Shown here: positions 32,046 to 32,210 of the stretch, in pieces
Position numbering within the stretch: position 1 is the first letter of the stretch
Layout: every line of letters starts with the position of its first letter
Source: Brevundimonas subvibrioides
GTDB taxonomy: Bacteria; Pseudomonadota; Alphaproteobacteria; Caulobacterales; Caulobacteraceae
Length of the DNA: 32,210 bases
NCBI GenBank assembly: GCA_002280475.1
Contig: NCEB01000047.1
Span: forward strand, 1 to 32,210
Reading direction: 5' to 3'
The notes under the pieces: model-generated
What the model was told of the DNA's origin: nothing
Seen by the model: the letters and a program-made list of their open reading frames with translations, nothing else
The model's database searches: none
Translations under genes and position numbers: made by a program

Positions 32046-32210
32046 GGCCTCCGACACCACGGGCACGACACTGAAATTGCGGTGCTCGCGCTGCCACGCT
32101 TCGCACAGCGAGAGCAGGTACAGATCCTTGCGGTCGCGCACACCCCAGTACAGACGCATGGGCCGGGTGATACCGCGCGCAAAGGCGTCTTCCGGATCGC
32201 TCGCGAGGAG
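32046..32210 (-). CDS. Fragment of a flavin/ferredoxin (NAD(P)H) reductase
   Basis: Read on the minus strand from the window edge, about 55 residues are clear: ITRPMRLYWGVRDRKDLYLL followed by CEAWQREHRNFSVVPVVSE. This is the NAD-binding part of ferredoxin-NADP-reductase-type proteins, as in CDP-6-deoxyglucoseen-reductase-like 2Fe-2S flavoproteins of gammaproteobacteria such as xanthomonads. After VVSE the family continuation (a W-x-GRTG-type segment) is absent and the frame stops at 32028. The 5' part lies outside the window. It overlaps the open frame of the MotE-like gene on the opposite strand, which is not natural for either family. Confidence 0.7.

Overview
The window reads as a Caulobacterales alphaproteobacterium, most likely Brevundimonas or Caulobacter. 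GC is very high, the flagellar blocks flgF-flgG-flgA-flgH and fliL-fliM-DUF6468-motE lie head to head as in Caulobacter, and large catabolic TonB-dependent receptors, a perfect sigma-54 promoter and a FlbD/ftr-like dyad are present. Placement rests on gene order and family recognition by eye; no search was run.

Left part (1-13460) is a lignin-aromatic catabolic cluster for the protocatechuate (PCA) 4,5-cleavage pathway. It opens with the 3' end of a LigM/DesA-type tetrahydrofolate-dependent aromatic O-demethylase. Then, on the minus strand, come an IclR regulator, a SnoaL-like protein, a TonB-dependent receptor, a zinc MetE-like protein and ligI, ligU and ligK. A LysR-type regulator with two consecutive helix-turn-helix domains is divergent from ligK over a T-N11-A dyad. 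On the plus strand follow a DUF1932 dehydrogenase, ligJ, ligA, ligB and ligC, joined by 1-4 base overlaps. Together they would convert vanillate-type methoxy acids to PCA, open the ring (LigAB), oxidise to 2-pyrone-4,6-dicarboxylate (LigC), hydrolyse it (LigI), isomerise (LigU), hydrate (LigJ) and cleave to pyruvate plus oxaloacetate (LigK). ligJ is broken by what looks like an internal deletion of about 88 bases.

Middle part (13457-22703) holds an uptake module on the minus strand (dctA, a second large TonB-dependent receptor, a secreted alpha/beta hydrolase). Divergent from it is a dctB-dctD two-component system. Two 18-bp DctD-like sites sit between dctA and dctB. DctD has GAFAGA in place of the sigma-54-contacting GAFTGA motif.

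A tRNA-Ser(GGA) at 22716-22805 separates this catabolic half from a conserved-looking half. The latter contains msrA, an MmcQ/YjbR protein, three small exported proteins that look like diverged tandem paralogs, a 50-bp tandem repeat, and the flagellar genes. The flgF operon is driven by a textbook sigma-54 promoter. The DUF6468 flagellar gene carries an in-frame palindromic repeat element of about 160 bp. At the extreme right (from about 32046) the sequence switches to a fragment of an unrelated flavin/ferredoxin reductase on the minus strand, probably a chimeric join.

No stretch over 300 bases lacks a gene. No CRISPR array, transposase, integrase or rRNA was seen.
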